Shown one piece after another: positions 35,641-43,924 of a stretch of DNA of 64,000 bases; positions within the stretch are counted from its first letter, which is position 1, and each line of letters begins with the position of its first letter. The position numbers and the translations under genes are program-made. The notes below the pieces were generated by a model, which saw only the letters and a program-made list of their open reading frames with translations, had not been told where the DNA came from and ran no database searches. Source of the DNA: Amycolatopsis solani (GTDB lineage Bacteria; Actinomycetota; Actinomycetes; Mycobacteriales; Pseudonocardiaceae); contig NZ_JAWQJT010000003.1 in NCBI RefSeq assembly GCF_033441515.1, forward strand, positions 1,860,001-1,924,000, given 5' to 3'.

Positions 35641-36857
35641 GGCGGATGCGGGTACTGCTCTCGACGTACGGGACCCGTGGTGACGTCGAACCGTTGGTGG
35701 CCCTCGCGTTGGCGCTGCGCGCCCTCGGTGCCGAGGTTCGGATGTGCACCCCGCCGGACGAGGAGTTCGCGAACCGCCTGACCGGCTTGGGGATCGAAGC
35801 GGTGCCGGTGGGCCCGCCGATCCGGGCGCTGATGGCCGGCACGGCCCCACCGTCGGCGGCGGAGCTGGCCCGGTACCGCGCCGAGCTGGTCGACGCGCAG
35901 TTCGCCGCGCTCCCCACCGCGGCCGCCGGCTGCGACGCGCTGGTCGTGGCCGGCCTGGCGCAGGTCGCGGCGAGGTCAGTGGCCGAGGCCGCGGGCATCC
36001 CCTACGTGTTCGTGACCTACTCGGCGGTCAACCTGCCCTCGCCGCACCACGCGCCGCCCCCGCGGGCGGGCTGGCCGGAAGGGGAGCACGCGGACAACGC
36101 GACCCGGTGGAAGTTCGACGCCGAACTGGTCGACGCGCAGTTCCGCGAGTCGCTCAACGGCCACCGCACGGCACTCGGCCTGCCCCCGGTGACCGCGGTG
36201 CGCGACCACGTGTACTCGGCCCGGCCGTGGCTGGCCGCGGACCCGGTCCTGGGTCCGTGGCCGCCCGGCCCGGGCCTCGAAGTGGTCCAGACCGGCGTGT
36301 GGACCACAGTGGACGACCGCCCGCTGCCCGCGGACCTGGCGGAGTTCCTGGCCGCGGGCGCACCACCGGTGTACGTGGGCTTCGGCAGCATCACGCCGTC
36401 GCCCGGCATCGCCCGCTGGGCCGTCGAAACCAGCCGCGCCCGCGGCTACCGCGTCCTCGTCTCGCGCGGCTGGGCGGACCTGGACCTGGTCGAAGGTCAA
36501 GAAGACTGCTTCGCCGTCGGCGACGTGAACCACCAGCGCCTGTTCCCCGAACTGGCGGCGGTGATCCACCACGGCGGCGCGGGCACCGTGCAGACAGCGG
36601 CCAAGGCGGGCGTCCCGCAGGTGGTCGTCCCGATGCCGGTGGCGGACACCCCGTACTGGGCCGCCCAAGTGGCAGTGAGCCGGGTAGGCGCGGCCCTCGA
36701 CGGCCGGACGGCAACGAAGGAGTCCCTGACGGCGGCGTTCGAGACGGCGCTGGCCCCGGAAACCCGCGAGCGGGCGAAGGCACTGGGAGCGAAGATCCGC
36801 ACGGACGGCGCAACGGTGGCGGCCCGCCTGCTGCTCGACGAACTCCGCGGCCGGTAA
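35637..36857 (+). CDS. GtfB-type (GT1, GT-B fold) glycosyltransferase
   Basis: The 406-residue protein opens with MRVLLSTYGTRGDVEPLVALA, typical of the glycopeptide GtfA-E and sterol glucosyltransferase group. It has the nucleotide-sugar motif HHGGAGTVQTAAKAG near residue 310 followed by PQVVVPM. It would transfer an NDP-sugar to a hydroxyl of the peptide-polyketide. GTG 35637 overlaps the preceding stop as GTGA, matching the coupling seen throughout the operon; ATG 35646 is the alternative and removes three residues. It is the last gene of the 17.6 kb operon. Confidence 0.94.
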   Translation: MRRMRVLLSTYGTRGDVEPLVALALALRALGAEVRMCTPPDEEFANRLTGLGIEAVPVGPPIRALMAGTAPPSAAELARYRAELVDAQFAALPTAAAGCDALVVAGLAQVAARSVAEAAGIPYVFVTYSAVNLPSPHHAPPPRAGWPEGEHADNATRWKFDAELVDAQFRESLNGHRTALGLPPVTAVRDHVYSARPWLAADPVLGPWPPGPGLEVVQTGVWTTVDDRPLPADLAEFLAAGAPPVYVGFGSITPSPGIARWAVETSRARGYRVLVSRGWADLDLVEGQEDCFAVGDVNHQRLFPELAAVIHHGGAGTVQTAAKAGVPQVVVPMPVADTPYWAAQVAVSRVGAALDGRTATKESLTAAFETALAPETRERAKALGAKIRTDGATVAARLLLDELRGR

Positions 36858-37024
36858 GCGCGACGCCGGCCGGCACTCGCCGACGCTTCCCGGCGGGCCA
36901 CGTCGAGTACGGGGCGACGGGCGAGCCACAATGGCTGCCGACGTACCGGTGCGGCACCCGCTTCGGGCGAGGCCACCTGATCGCGGGCGGCACTTGCACC
37001 TGGGGAAGACCGTGTGCCGAACGC

Positions 37025-37061
37025 GGAAGGGCCCCGCACCGAGGTGGTGCGGGGCCCTTCC
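37025..37061 (-). terminator. Terminator of the second HU gene
   Basis: The 16-base arms 37025-37040 and 37046-37061 (GGAAGGGCCCCGCACC) form a perfect stem with a five-base loop. The stem sequence is identical to that behind the first HU gene; only the loop differs. It probably also stops rightward transcription from the biosynthetic operon. Confidence 0.85.
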
Positions 37062-37077
37062 GATGTCGCCAGGGGTG

Positions 37078-37797
37078 TTACTTCTTCTTGGCGGCGGAGG
37101 TGCGCTTGGCCGGAGCCTTGGCGGCGGCGGGCTTCTTCGCCGCAGCGGCCGGCTTGGCGGCGGCCGGCTTGGCGGCGGCCGGCTTGGCGGCGGCCGGCTT
37201 GGCGGCGGCCGGCTTGGCGGCGGCCTTGGCGCGGGTGGTGGTCGCCTTCGCGGCGGTGGTGGCCTTGGCCGCGGTGGTCTTCGCCGCGGTCTTCGGGGCC
37301 GCCTTGGTCGCGGTGGTGGCGGCCTTGGCGGCCGGCTTCGCCGCGGTGGCGCGGGTCCGCGTGGTGGTCGCGCGCGTGGTGGTGGCCGGCTTCGCGGCGG
37401 CCGCCCGCGTGGTGCGGGCGGTGGCGGCCTTGGCCGGCGCGGCCGCGGCGGCGGTCTTCGCAGCCGTCGCGCGGGCCGGGGTGGCGCGCTTCACCGGGGT
37501 GGCCTTCGGCAGCTTCTTGGCGCCGCCGATGACCTCCTTGAACGTCGTGCCGGCGCGGAAGGCGGGCACGTTGGTCTTCTTCACCTTCACGGCCTCGCCG
37601 GTGCGCGGGTTGCGCGCGGTCCGAGCGGCGCGAGCGCGCTTCTCGAACACACCGAAGCCGGTGATGTTGACCTTCTCGCCCTTATTGACCGTCCGGATGA
37701 TGATGTCGACCAGACCGTCGACGGCCTGCGCCGCGACCTTCTTGTCGTCGCCCAGGCGCTCCGACAGCGCCTCGATCAGCTGGGCCTTGTTCGTCAT
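37078..37797 (-). CDS. hupB: HU-family nucleoid protein with Lys/Ala tail (second paralog)
   Basis: The 239-residue protein is a close duplicate of the HU at 7172-7837, with an almost identical 90-residue HU core and beta-arm [13 protein letters not shown]. Differences include an extra Asp (GDDKK), Ala for Ser, Lys for Arg, and EVIGGAKK for DVISGTKK. The tail is longer and contains five tandem PAAAK repeats. ATG 37797 is preceded by GGAGGACGGG, as in the first copy. A longer in-frame extension to 38136 exists, but the conserved [11 protein letters not shown] start rules it out. Promoter, gene and terminator all match the first copy in inverted orientation. Confidence 0.96.
   Translation of the reverse strand: MTNKAQLIEALSERLGDDKKVAAQAVDGLVDIIIRTVNKGEKVNITGFGVFEKRARAARTARNPRTGEAVKVKKTNVPAFRAGTTFKEVIGGAKKLPKATPVKRATPARATAAKTAAAAAPAKAATARTTRAAAAKPATTTRATTTRTRATAAKPAAKAATTATKAAPKTAAKTTAAKATTAAKATTTRAKAAAKPAAAKPAAAKPAAAKPAAAKPAAAAKKPAAAKAPAKRTSAAKKK
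37147..37221. repeat. 15-base tandem repeat, five copies, in the HU tail
   Basis: GGCCGGCTTGGCGGC is repeated five times without change. On the coding strand it gives five successive Ala-Ala-Lys-Pro-Ala units. The first HU copy does not have this perfect array. Length is likely to vary by slippage. Confidence 0.9.
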
Positions 37798-37852
37798 TCC
37801 CGTCCTCCAAAGTGGAACTCGCCACGGCCCATGACGGCCGACGTCACACAGA

Positions 37853-37879
37853 GTATTACCCATCCCGCCTAAAATCCAA
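37853..37879 (-). promoter_or_regulatory. Promoter of the second HU gene
   Basis: On the minus strand TTGGAT (37879-37874) and TAATAC (37858-37853) are 15 bases apart, exactly as in front of the first HU gene. Further blocks between promoter and start (GTCGGCC, ATGGGCCGTG, AGTTCCACT, GGAGGAC) are shared too. Confidence 0.6.
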
Positions 37880-38431
37880 ATGAGGGTCACCCCGAACTCT
37901 CTTGTGTCGTCGAGGAAACAACGGCGCCACGACCGCCACGAAGTCCCCCACGTGCCAAGAAGACCCGCTTGACCTGCGCATACGTCGCCTGGTCCACTAA
38001 GGACACAGACGACTGTGTCGCTCACCTGTTCGATGCACGGGCCGGGAAACCCCGTCGGCCCAACGAGTACCGGCACCCGGACGGCCCCCGCGGGGCGGCA
38101 CCGGTGCCCGCCGGCCGGAGACCGGTCCCCACGCACCCGGACCGCACACCGCGGGAAACAACCTTCTTCTTCGCCGGGCTACCGTCCACCGCGCGTGTGA
38201 TCACCGCAATTCACGAAGACAATCGGACGATTTCGTCGTACGCTGTTTCCGGCTTTTTCCCCGGACGTCCTCCGGGAGGCGGGTTCGCCGCACCGATCAG
38301 GTATCCCGCTGGTCAAAGACTTTTCGGCCACTTTTCGCCGGGTACTGTCCGAAGTGGGCAGACGTTCTGCCCGGCACCCGGACACCCCGATGTTCTCCGG
38401 TTGCCGCAGCCAGAAAGGAACCAGATCAATC
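37880..38431. other. Intergenic region with divergent promoters, no gene seen
   Basis: The region lies between the leftward second HU gene and the rightward secreted-protein gene. It is less GC-rich than the coding DNA. I find no coding frame with a ribosome-binding site and no clear hairpin. Confidence 0.35.
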
Positions 38432-39100
38432 ATGTCCACCTTGCGGCGATTCGCCGTTGCGGGCGCGTTCGCGCTGCCTGTTTCCCTGCTCGCGGTCCCG
38501 GCCTCGGCGAGCACGTCCGACACCCCGTGGAGCGCCGAAACCTCCTCGAGCTACGCCGGGATCGGCGGGGCGGGCACGACCGACACCGACGAGGGCGCCA
38601 CTCGCTGGGGCTACTGGTCCGAAGAAGACACGGTGGTGGCCGGGATCGGCGGTGCCGCCGTCATCCACAGCGAACAGTCCGACGCGGACGACGACTACGG
38701 ACATCCGGACTGGAGCGGTGACGACGACCACGCGGCCGTGACCCACGGGCGGCACCCCGCCGCCACCCGGCACCACGACCGGCACGTCACCCACGCGCGT
38801 CCGGCGGACCACGAAGCCAGCTACGTCGCCGAGGCGCAGACCGCCGACGTGACCGGCGCGGCGTCGTCGCACACCGAAAGCCACGCAGGCGACGACTACG
38901 CCACCTACGAGTCGGGCAACCACACCGCCGGTCCCGACGGTGCTTCGTCCGAAGGCGTCCACGCCGTGGCCGTGGACGACCACGCCGAGTACCACACCTG
39001 GTACGCCGCCGCCGACGAAGCGGGGGCGATCGTGCACTCGGTCTCGACCGTGGCCGACGCGTCGGACGACGCGTGGGGCGACGACGAAGACGAAGACTGA
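38432..39100 (+). CDS. Secreted Asp/His-rich protein of unknown function
   Basis: The 222-residue product has a Sec signal peptide (residues 1-27, ending VPASASTS) and a strongly acidic mature part full of Asp, His, Ala, Thr and Ser. There is a histidine-dense stretch around residues 105-130 (GRHPAATRHHDRHVTHARP) and a run of Asp/Glu at the C-terminus. No Cys, no membrane anchor and no known domain are visible. Such composition could bind divalent metals, which is inference. AGAAAGGAACC upstream supports ATG 38432. I do not recognise a family. Confidence 0.75.
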   Translation: MSTLRRFAVAGAFALPVSLLAVPASASTSDTPWSAETSSSYAGIGGAGTTDTDEGATRWGYWSEEDTVVAGIGGAAVIHSEQSDADDDYGHPDWSGDDDHAAVTHGRHPAATRHHDRHVTHARPADHEASYVAEAQTADVTGAASSHTESHAGDDYATYESGNHTAGPDGASSEGVHAVAVDDHAEYHTWYAAADEAGAIVHSVSTVADASDDAWGDDEDED

Positions 39101-39112
39101 TCATCCGACGGT

Positions 39113-39147
39113 GAAGCCGGCTCGGGCCGTGTGCCCGAGCCGGCTTC
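39113..39147. terminator. Bidirectional terminator between convergent genes
   Basis: GAAGCCGGCTCGGGC at 39113-39127 pairs perfectly with 39133-39147 across a five-base loop. It serves the secreted protein on the left and the WG-motif protein on the right. Confidence 0.88.
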
Positions 39148-39156
39148 GTCACGAGC

Positions 39157-39681
39157 TCACCGACGGCGGAGAACGCGCTTCGCCTTGGTGACCAGGGTCC
39201 GCAACGCGGGGTGCGGCTCGAACCGACGTCGCCGCGGAGCATCGCCGGGTCCGGATTCCGCCGGCGGATCCTCGTGGACCGCCGTCTCGTCGTCGCGGCG
39301 GTCCGCGGACGGCGGGGTGGTTTCCGCCACCGGCACCGGCTCGGCGGTGACTTCCGCAGGAGCGGGGATCCGCCCCTGGATCGAACCCTCTTCGGAGCTC
39401 GCCGGCGGCACGGCAGCCGGCCGCGTGGTGACCGGCGGCGTGGTGACCGGCGCCCGCTGAGGCGGCCGGGCGAGCGGCGGCCGGGCGAGCATGCGAGGCG
39501 TGATCGCCGGTGTCATCAACGGCGTGTGCGCCGCGTCCGCGTTCGGCCGCGCCGGTTCCCGGGCCGCCGGGTAGCGCGCCAGCGGATCCTCCCGCGCGGG
39601 CTGCCCGCGGTAATGCCCGCGCAGCAACCCGCACAAGCCCAGCAGACCGAGCAGGCCGGCCAAACCCCACCACACCACCAT
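39157..39681 (-). CDS. Membrane-anchored Pro-rich protein with WGxxGxxGxxG segment
   Basis: The 174-residue protein begins with a membrane helix, residues 1-20, WWGLAGLLGLLGLCGLL, whose repeated Gly-x-x pattern resembles the WGxxGxxG membrane segment of another protein here (43925-44278). The rest is a hydrophilic Pro/Thr/Arg tail with a basic C-terminus (RTLVTKAKRVLRRR). GGAGGA ahead of ATG 39681 selects this start over an upstream one. Function is unknown; a small single-pass membrane protein is all that can be said. Confidence 0.65.
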   Translation of the reverse strand: MVVWWGLAGLLGLLGLCGLLRGHYRGQPAREDPLARYPAAREPARPNADAAHTPLMTPAITPRMLARPPLARPPQRAPVTTPPVTTRPAAVPPASSEEGSIQGRIPAPAEVTAEPVPVAETTPPSADRRDDETAVHEDPPAESGPGDAPRRRRFEPHPALRTLVTKAKRVLRRR

Positions 39682-39764
39682 GACTGTCCTCCGTTCCCCG
39701 TTCCCGGACCGGATAGCCCGCCGGCCGCGGCCCAACCCGCGCCGCACCCGAGTGAGTGACCGGC

Positions 39765-40706
39765 TCACCCGAGCTGCGGCACGTCACCCGGGAACGAGAT
39801 CGGCAGTTCGTACAACCCGCGCGCCGTGCGAGCACCACCCAGCCAGCCGTGGAAGTAGATGTGCCCGTCCACGACGTCGGCGCCGCCCGGCGCGTCCACC
39901 TTGCCGCCGAGCAGCTCGGTCGTCAGGAACGGCGCGTCGGCCTTCACGAACGGGCCGGCCGCGGTGGGCGCCGACGCGTACGCCGTGTGGTACCCCGAGC
40001 TCTGAAAGGTGTCCGCGGAGTAGAACAGCAGGAACCGGCTCGCGGTCTTCACCACCGACGGCGCTTCGACGACCGCCTTCTCCAGGGTGAGGTCGGCGCG
40101 CAGCAGCTCGGTGCGCGGCCCGGCGAGCGTGCGGCCGTCGGCCTGCACCTTCTGCGCCCAGATCGCCGCGGGCGCGCCCGTGGCGCTGCCGTCGCTCTTG
40201 TAGAGCAGGTACCGGGTTCCGTCGGCGTCGATGAACGTCTGCGGATCGATGTCGCCGTGGTCTTCCGGTACGCACACCAGCGGCTGATCCCCGGCCGGGA
40301 CGTACGGCCCGGCCGGCTTCGACGCCGTCGCGGCGCCGAGGCACATCTCCCCGTCCGCCGTGCGCGCGCCCGAGAAGTACAGGACGAACGTGCCGTCCGG
40401 CAGCTGGGTCACGTCCGGTGCCCAGAAACCGCCGTCCGGCTTGGCCCACGCGGGCACGGCACCCAGCGCGTCACCCGTGATGCGCCAAGGTCCCTCGGGC
40501 GCCGTCGCGGTCGCGACCGGGACGCGGCCCGAGCCGGTGCTCGTCGAAAACGCGAAATAGCCGTCCGGGGTCTTCACGACGTCCGGGTCGGGGAAGTCCT
40601 GTCCGATCAGCAACCGCGGCGCGCTGATCGCCGCCGTGGCGGGGCAAGCCGTGAAGGCGGCCAAGAGGACGATGACGGGAACGACCACGAGGCTCTTGAT
40701 GCTCAT
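39765..40706 (-). CDS. Secreted glycoside hydrolase family 43 protein
   Basis: The 313-residue five-bladed beta-propeller enzyme has a signal peptide (residues 1-26). The GH43 catalytic acids are visible: base Asp40 in DFPDPD, pKa-tuning Asp154 in GDIDPQTF and acid Glu214 in VVEAPSVV. Members cut arabinan, xylan or galactan side chains. The protein is short, with no carbohydrate-binding module. It stands alone, with no transporter or other hydrolase beside it, so the natural substrate is not clear. ATG 40706 gives a clean signal sequence. Confidence 0.9.
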   Translation of the reverse strand: MSIKSLVVVPVIVLLAAFTACPATAAISAPRLLIGQDFPDPDVVKTPDGYFAFSTSTGSGRVPVATATAPEGPWRITGDALGAVPAWAKPDGGFWAPDVTQLPDGTFVLYFSGARTADGEMCLGAATASKPAGPYVPAGDQPLVCVPEDHGDIDPQTFIDADGTRYLLYKSDGSATGAPAAIWAQKVQADGRTLAGPRTELLRADLTLEKAVVEAPSVVKTASRFLLFYSADTFQSSGYHTAYASAPTAAGPFVKADAPFLTTELLGGKVDAPGGADVVDGHIYFHGWLGGARTARGLYELPISFPGDVPQLG

Positions 40707-40833
40707 AAGCGATCTTGGTTACAGCGCAACGGATTCGGCAACGGCAGCGGGGCGGGCTCACCGGGAAGCGTGGACTTGCCCGCGCGCCCGGATCGGGTGG
40801 ATTCGGCAGGCAGCCCGGGGGTAGCCACCGGTC

Positions 40834-41925
40834 ATGCACGGACCGAACGGTGCCCACCGCGCCGGCCACGCCGTCGGAGAAGCCGAAAGCGTGGCCGCGG
40901 ACCAGGAACAACCCTTGGGGACACCCGGGAAGCCGCTCGACCGACGGTCGCCGTTCTTCACCGGGCTGGCCGCCGCGGCCGGGGTGGTCGTGACGGTCGC
41001 GGTCGTCGAGGTCGTGCTCGCGGCCTCCGATGTGCTGCTCCTGATCGGGATCGCGTTCTTCATCGCCGTCGGGCTGGAACCGGTGACCGCCCGGCTCACG
41101 CGCCGGATGCCCCGCGCGCTCGCCGCCGCCCTGGTCGTCACGACCGGGCTGGGCGTCCTCGCCGCGACCGTCGCCGGTGCCGCCGTTCCACTGTCCGAGC
41201 AGATCAAGCAGCTGAGCGGCGGCACACCGCGCTACCTGGCGCAGGTGCGCGATCCCGGCACACTGCTGGGCCGGGCGAACGAGGTGTTCGGGCTCGAAGC
41301 CGCTGTCCGCAGCATCCACGGCGCCGACGTGGCCCAGTCGGTCGCCGGCGTGCTCGGTGACGCCGTGATCGTCGTCGTGCTGAGCACGTACTTCGTCGCC
41401 GGCTTCCCGCGCATCCGCACGGCGCTCTACCGGCTGGCTCCCCGGTCGCGGCGTCCGCGGGTGATCCTCATCGGCGACGCCGTCTTCCACAAGGTCGGTG
41501 CCTACCTCGTCGGCAATGTCGTCGTGTCGCTGATCGCCGGCGCGCTGACCCTGCTCTGGCTCTGGGCGTACGGCGTGCCCTACCCGCTGGTGCTGGCGCT
41601 GCTCGTCGCCGTCCTCGACCTCGTCCCGGTCGCCGGTTCGCTGGTGGCCGGCATCGGGACGACCCTCGTCGCGCTGACGGTGTCGGTGCCCACCGGACTC
41701 GCCACCGCCGGCTTCTTCGTCGGCTACCGGGTGCTCGAGGACTACGTGCTGCTGCCGAAGATCGTCGGCCGGGCCGTGCGGATCCCGGCGGTCGTCACCG
41801 TCGTCGCGGTGCTGCTCGGGTTCACGCTGCTCGGCGTGGTGGGCGCCTTCGTCGCGGTGCCGGTCGCGGCGGCCGTGCTCCTGGTGGTGCGGGAGGTGGC
41901 GGTGCACCGGCTCGACCGGGCGTGA
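40834..41925 (+). CDS. AI-2E/PerM-family membrane transporter
   Basis: The 363-residue protein has the family's seven to eight membrane segments: a pair near residues 43-85, one near 100-120, then a soluble stretch and four or five helices from about 165 to the end. The conserved pattern VYPLVLALLVAVLDLVPVAG is seen here as YPLVLALLVAVLDLVPVAGS, near residue 250. Members export small molecules or ions; the substrate cannot be predicted. The N-terminal 35 residues are hydrophilic. It converges on a small secreted-protein gene with a shared terminator. Confidence 0.88.
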   Translation: MHGPNGAHRAGHAVGEAESVAADQEQPLGTPGKPLDRRSPFFTGLAAAAGVVVTVAVVEVVLAASDVLLLIGIAFFIAVGLEPVTARLTRRMPRALAAALVVTTGLGVLAATVAGAAVPLSEQIKQLSGGTPRYLAQVRDPGTLLGRANEVFGLEAAVRSIHGADVAQSVAGVLGDAVIVVVLSTYFVAGFPRIRTALYRLAPRSRRPRVILIGDAVFHKVGAYLVGNVVVSLIAGALTLLWLWAYGVPYPLVLALLVAVLDLVPVAGSLVAGIGTTLVALTVSVPTGLATAGFFVGYRVLEDYVLLPKIVGRAVRIPAVVTVVAVLLGFTLLGVVGAFVAVPVAAAVLLVVREVAVHRLDRA

Positions 41926-41959
41926 AGCCGCCGCGCGGGGACGATCGCGCGGCGGCTTC
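41924..41959. terminator. Bidirectional terminator
   Basis: GAAGCCGCCGCGCG (41924-41937) pairs with 41946-41959 around an eight-base loop. It overlaps the stop codon of the transporter gene and serves both converging genes. Confidence 0.85.
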
Positions 41960-41971
41960 GAGCGGGACCGG

Positions 41972-42322
41972 TCAGTTGCCCTGAGCGGAGCCGCCGTCCG
42001 CGATGCCGCCGCCGGCGCAGTTGTACGGGGTCGCGCCTTCGGCCTCGTGCTCGCCCGGGGAGAGCACCGGGACGTCGATGCCCTGGGCCACGTCGCGGAC
42101 CGGCACCTGCACGCCCAGCACGTTGACGTTGTTGTCGCAGACACCGCCGACCGCGTTCAGGTTGTGCAGGGCGTCGAAGTTCTGCACGTTGCCGAGGCCG
42201 ATCTGGTCGCTGTGGTCGACCGGGTGGCCCGCGACGGTGATGCCGGTCGCCGACGCGGACCCGCCGAGCACCGCCATCCCGGCGGCGAGGGCGGTGGCGA
42301 CGAAACCGAGCTGCTTGATCAC
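41972..42322 (-). CDS. Small secreted protein, chaplin-like motif (copy A)
   Basis: The 116-residue product has a signal peptide (to about residue 26) and a mature part of about 90 residues with two Cys, in GGVCDNNVNVLGVQVP and PYNCAGG. GTG 42322 is set by AAGGAG at normal spacing. It is about half identical to the next gene upstream (42645-43010): both share the N-V-N-V-L-G-V-Q-V-P core, VPxLSPGExEAxG and PYNCA. The C-x-N-x-V-N-V-x-G core recalls the chaplin repeat of aerial-hypha surface proteins, but spacing and the second Cys differ. Secreted, probably disulfide-bonded; function unknown. Confidence 0.78.
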   Translation of the reverse strand: MIKQLGFVATALAAGMAVLGGSASATGITVAGHPVDHSDQIGLGNVQNFDALHNLNAVGGVCDNNVNVLGVQVPVRDVAQGIDVPVLSPGEHEAEGATPYNCAGGGIADGGSAQGN

Positions 42323-42381
42323 TGAAGAACTCCTTCGAAAGACCCACCGGACCGTCCGGTGGGGGCGCGGGGGAAAGGGAA

Positions 42382-42411
42382 CCGGGCCCGGCTTCGGTTC
42401 GCCGGGCCCGG
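42382..42411 (-). terminator. Hairpin between the two small secreted-protein genes
   Basis: CCGGGCCCGGC (42382-42392) pairs with 42401-42411 around an eight-base loop. It lies downstream of copy B and should end its transcript before copy A. Confidence 0.75.
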
Positions 42412-42644
42412 GGAAGTCGGTTATCGTGCGATTCACGCCGGGTGGGACCGGCGCACTCTCTCCAGTTCGTGACCGGTCCCACCCGTGCCGGCATCGCCCG
42501 GCGTCGCGGCGTGCCCGGAACGCGGAACCGGAGTGTGCAGCTCGCTCCGTGTCCCGGGCACGCGTCACGACGTCGACGCGGATCGCCGGATTCCCGTGCC
42601 CGGCCGGCTTCCGCACACACAGCGGGCGGCCGAGGCACGGAAAC

Positions 42645-43010
42645 TCAGTTGTCCTGGCTCGTGCCGCCGTCGACGACCGCGCCCGAAGCGCAGTTGTACG
42701 GCGACTCGCCGCTGGCCTCGTTCTCACCCGGCGACAGGATCGGCACGCCGATGCCGTTGAGCGAGTCGCGGATCGGCACCTGGACGCCGAGGACGTTCAC
42801 GTCGTTGCCGCACAGGCCCGGCGTCACGTTGACGTTGTGGAGCACGTCGGTGTTGTTCAGGTTGAGCAGGCCGACCTGGCCCATGTGGTCGTAGCCGCCG
42901 TGGTGGTGACCGTGGTGGTGGCCGTCCGGGGTGTCGGCGGCGGCGATGCCGCCGGCCAGGAAAGCACCGGCGGCCACAGCGGCCGTCACGAAGCCGATCT
43001 TCTTCAGCAT
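42645..43010 (-). CDS. Small secreted protein, chaplin-like motif (copy B)
   Basis: The 121-residue protein has a signal peptide (residues 1-26), then a His/Gly-rich stretch HHHGHHHGGYDHMG not present in copy A. The conserved body has GLCGNDVNVLGVQVPIRD, VPILSPGENEASG and SPYNCASG. CGNDVNVLG is close to the chaplin Cys-Gly-Asn-x-Val-x-Val-x-Gly motif. It has only two Cys and no hydrophobic sorting signal, so it would be released or held by interactions. The His tract may bind metal. ATG 43010 follows GGAGAAATCCCC. Copies A and B are tandem duplicates separated by 322 bases. Confidence 0.8.
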   Translation of the reverse strand: MLKKIGFVTAAVAAGAFLAGGIAAADTPDGHHHGHHHGGYDHMGQVGLLNLNNTDVLHNVNVTPGLCGNDVNVLGVQVPIRDSLNGIGVPILSPGENEASGESPYNCASGAVVDGGTSQDN

Positions 43011-43271
43011 GGGGATTTCTCCTCGATGGACGATTGCGTCGGATGAGGCGGCAGTGGAAGTGTGTTCTCCGCCCCGTGTGGGGAAAACGTACTGACGCCC
43101 CGGCACCGTTTCCAGCGCGCGCCACCATCGTGTGGGTGCCGCAAGCCGCTGACCGGGCTTGGAGTGGTCCTAATGGGTTACGCGGGTTCTGTTCTCCCCC
43201 AACGACTTCCGTTCAATGGTCGGCGATCTCCGGTGATTCGGCCATGCGAATTCCGGGCACGCCAAAGAGCC

Positions 43272-43296
43272 CTGCGCCGTCACGGGGACGGCGCAG
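43272..43296 (-). terminator. Terminator downstream of the 113-residue protein gene
   Basis: CTGCGCCGTC (43272-43281) pairs perfectly with 43287-43296 across a five-base loop, 20 bases after the stop of the gene at 43317-43658. Confidence 0.75.
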
Positions 43297-43316
43297 AGCT
43301 CCCTGAGCCGGTTTTC

Positions 43317-43658
43317 TCAGTCGGGCCAGGCCTCCGCTTCGGCGGTGAGTGCCGTGGTCACGTCGATCTCGCCCGACCGCACCCGCCACGCGAGCGTGCC
43401 GGGACGCGGCTCGACGAGGTGCCAGCCGGTGACGTCTTCGTCGGTGTAGCAAGGGTTTTCTTCGTCACCGATGCCGAGCGCGGCGAAGTACTGGCGCGCG
43501 GGCCAGGTCTCGGGCACCCAGGCCCTGGCCCAGCGCAGCACGATCCTGGCGAGGTCGTTGCGGGCGTCCGCCGGGTGGATCAGGCGGTCGCCGGCGGTGC
43601 AGACCAGGCGTGGCGAATAAGTCGCTCCCAACGGTGCGACGACGAATCGATCGGTCAT
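43317..43658 (-). CDS. Hypothetical cytoplasmic protein, 113 residues
   Basis: ATG 43658 is preceded by GGGGGAGCA. The product starts MTDRFVVAPLGATYSPRLVC and has no signal peptide or membrane segment. It is rich in Trp (five: RWARAW, ETW, GWHL, LAWR, AWPD) and has two Cys. The composition is that of a compact folded protein. I do not recognise the family. It stands alone between a divergent small-protein region and a terminator. Confidence 0.6.
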   Translation of the reverse strand: MTDRFVVAPLGATYSPRLVCTAGDRLIHPADARNDLARIVLRWARAWVPETWPARQYFAALGIGDEENPCYTDEDVTGWHLVEPRPGTLAWRVRSGEIDVTTALTAEAEAWPD

Positions 43659-43924
43659 TGCTCCCCCGGATCCACGGACGTGGACGGTTTTTCCGATGCT
43701 CGTGCGCGATTGCGCGAAAACGGGAGGAGCGGCCCTATGGCGGACGCGCGCGTCCTCCCCCGGCTGCTGCTTGAACCGGCCCTCAGCATACAAACGGCGC
43801 CCCCGCGGCGAAAAGCGGGTCGGGAACCGGAATCGGTCGCCCGTTCCCGTGACACCGGGCGTGAACCCGGCCGGCCCGGGTACGCGACCTGCGACCACCA
43901 GTCCGACCGGAAGGAAGAACCGAG

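Noticed and set aside
37798..38136. N-terminal extension of the second HU protein
   Set aside because: The conserved [11 protein letters not shown] start with its ribosome-binding site lies at 37797, and the extension covers the promoter shared with the first copy.
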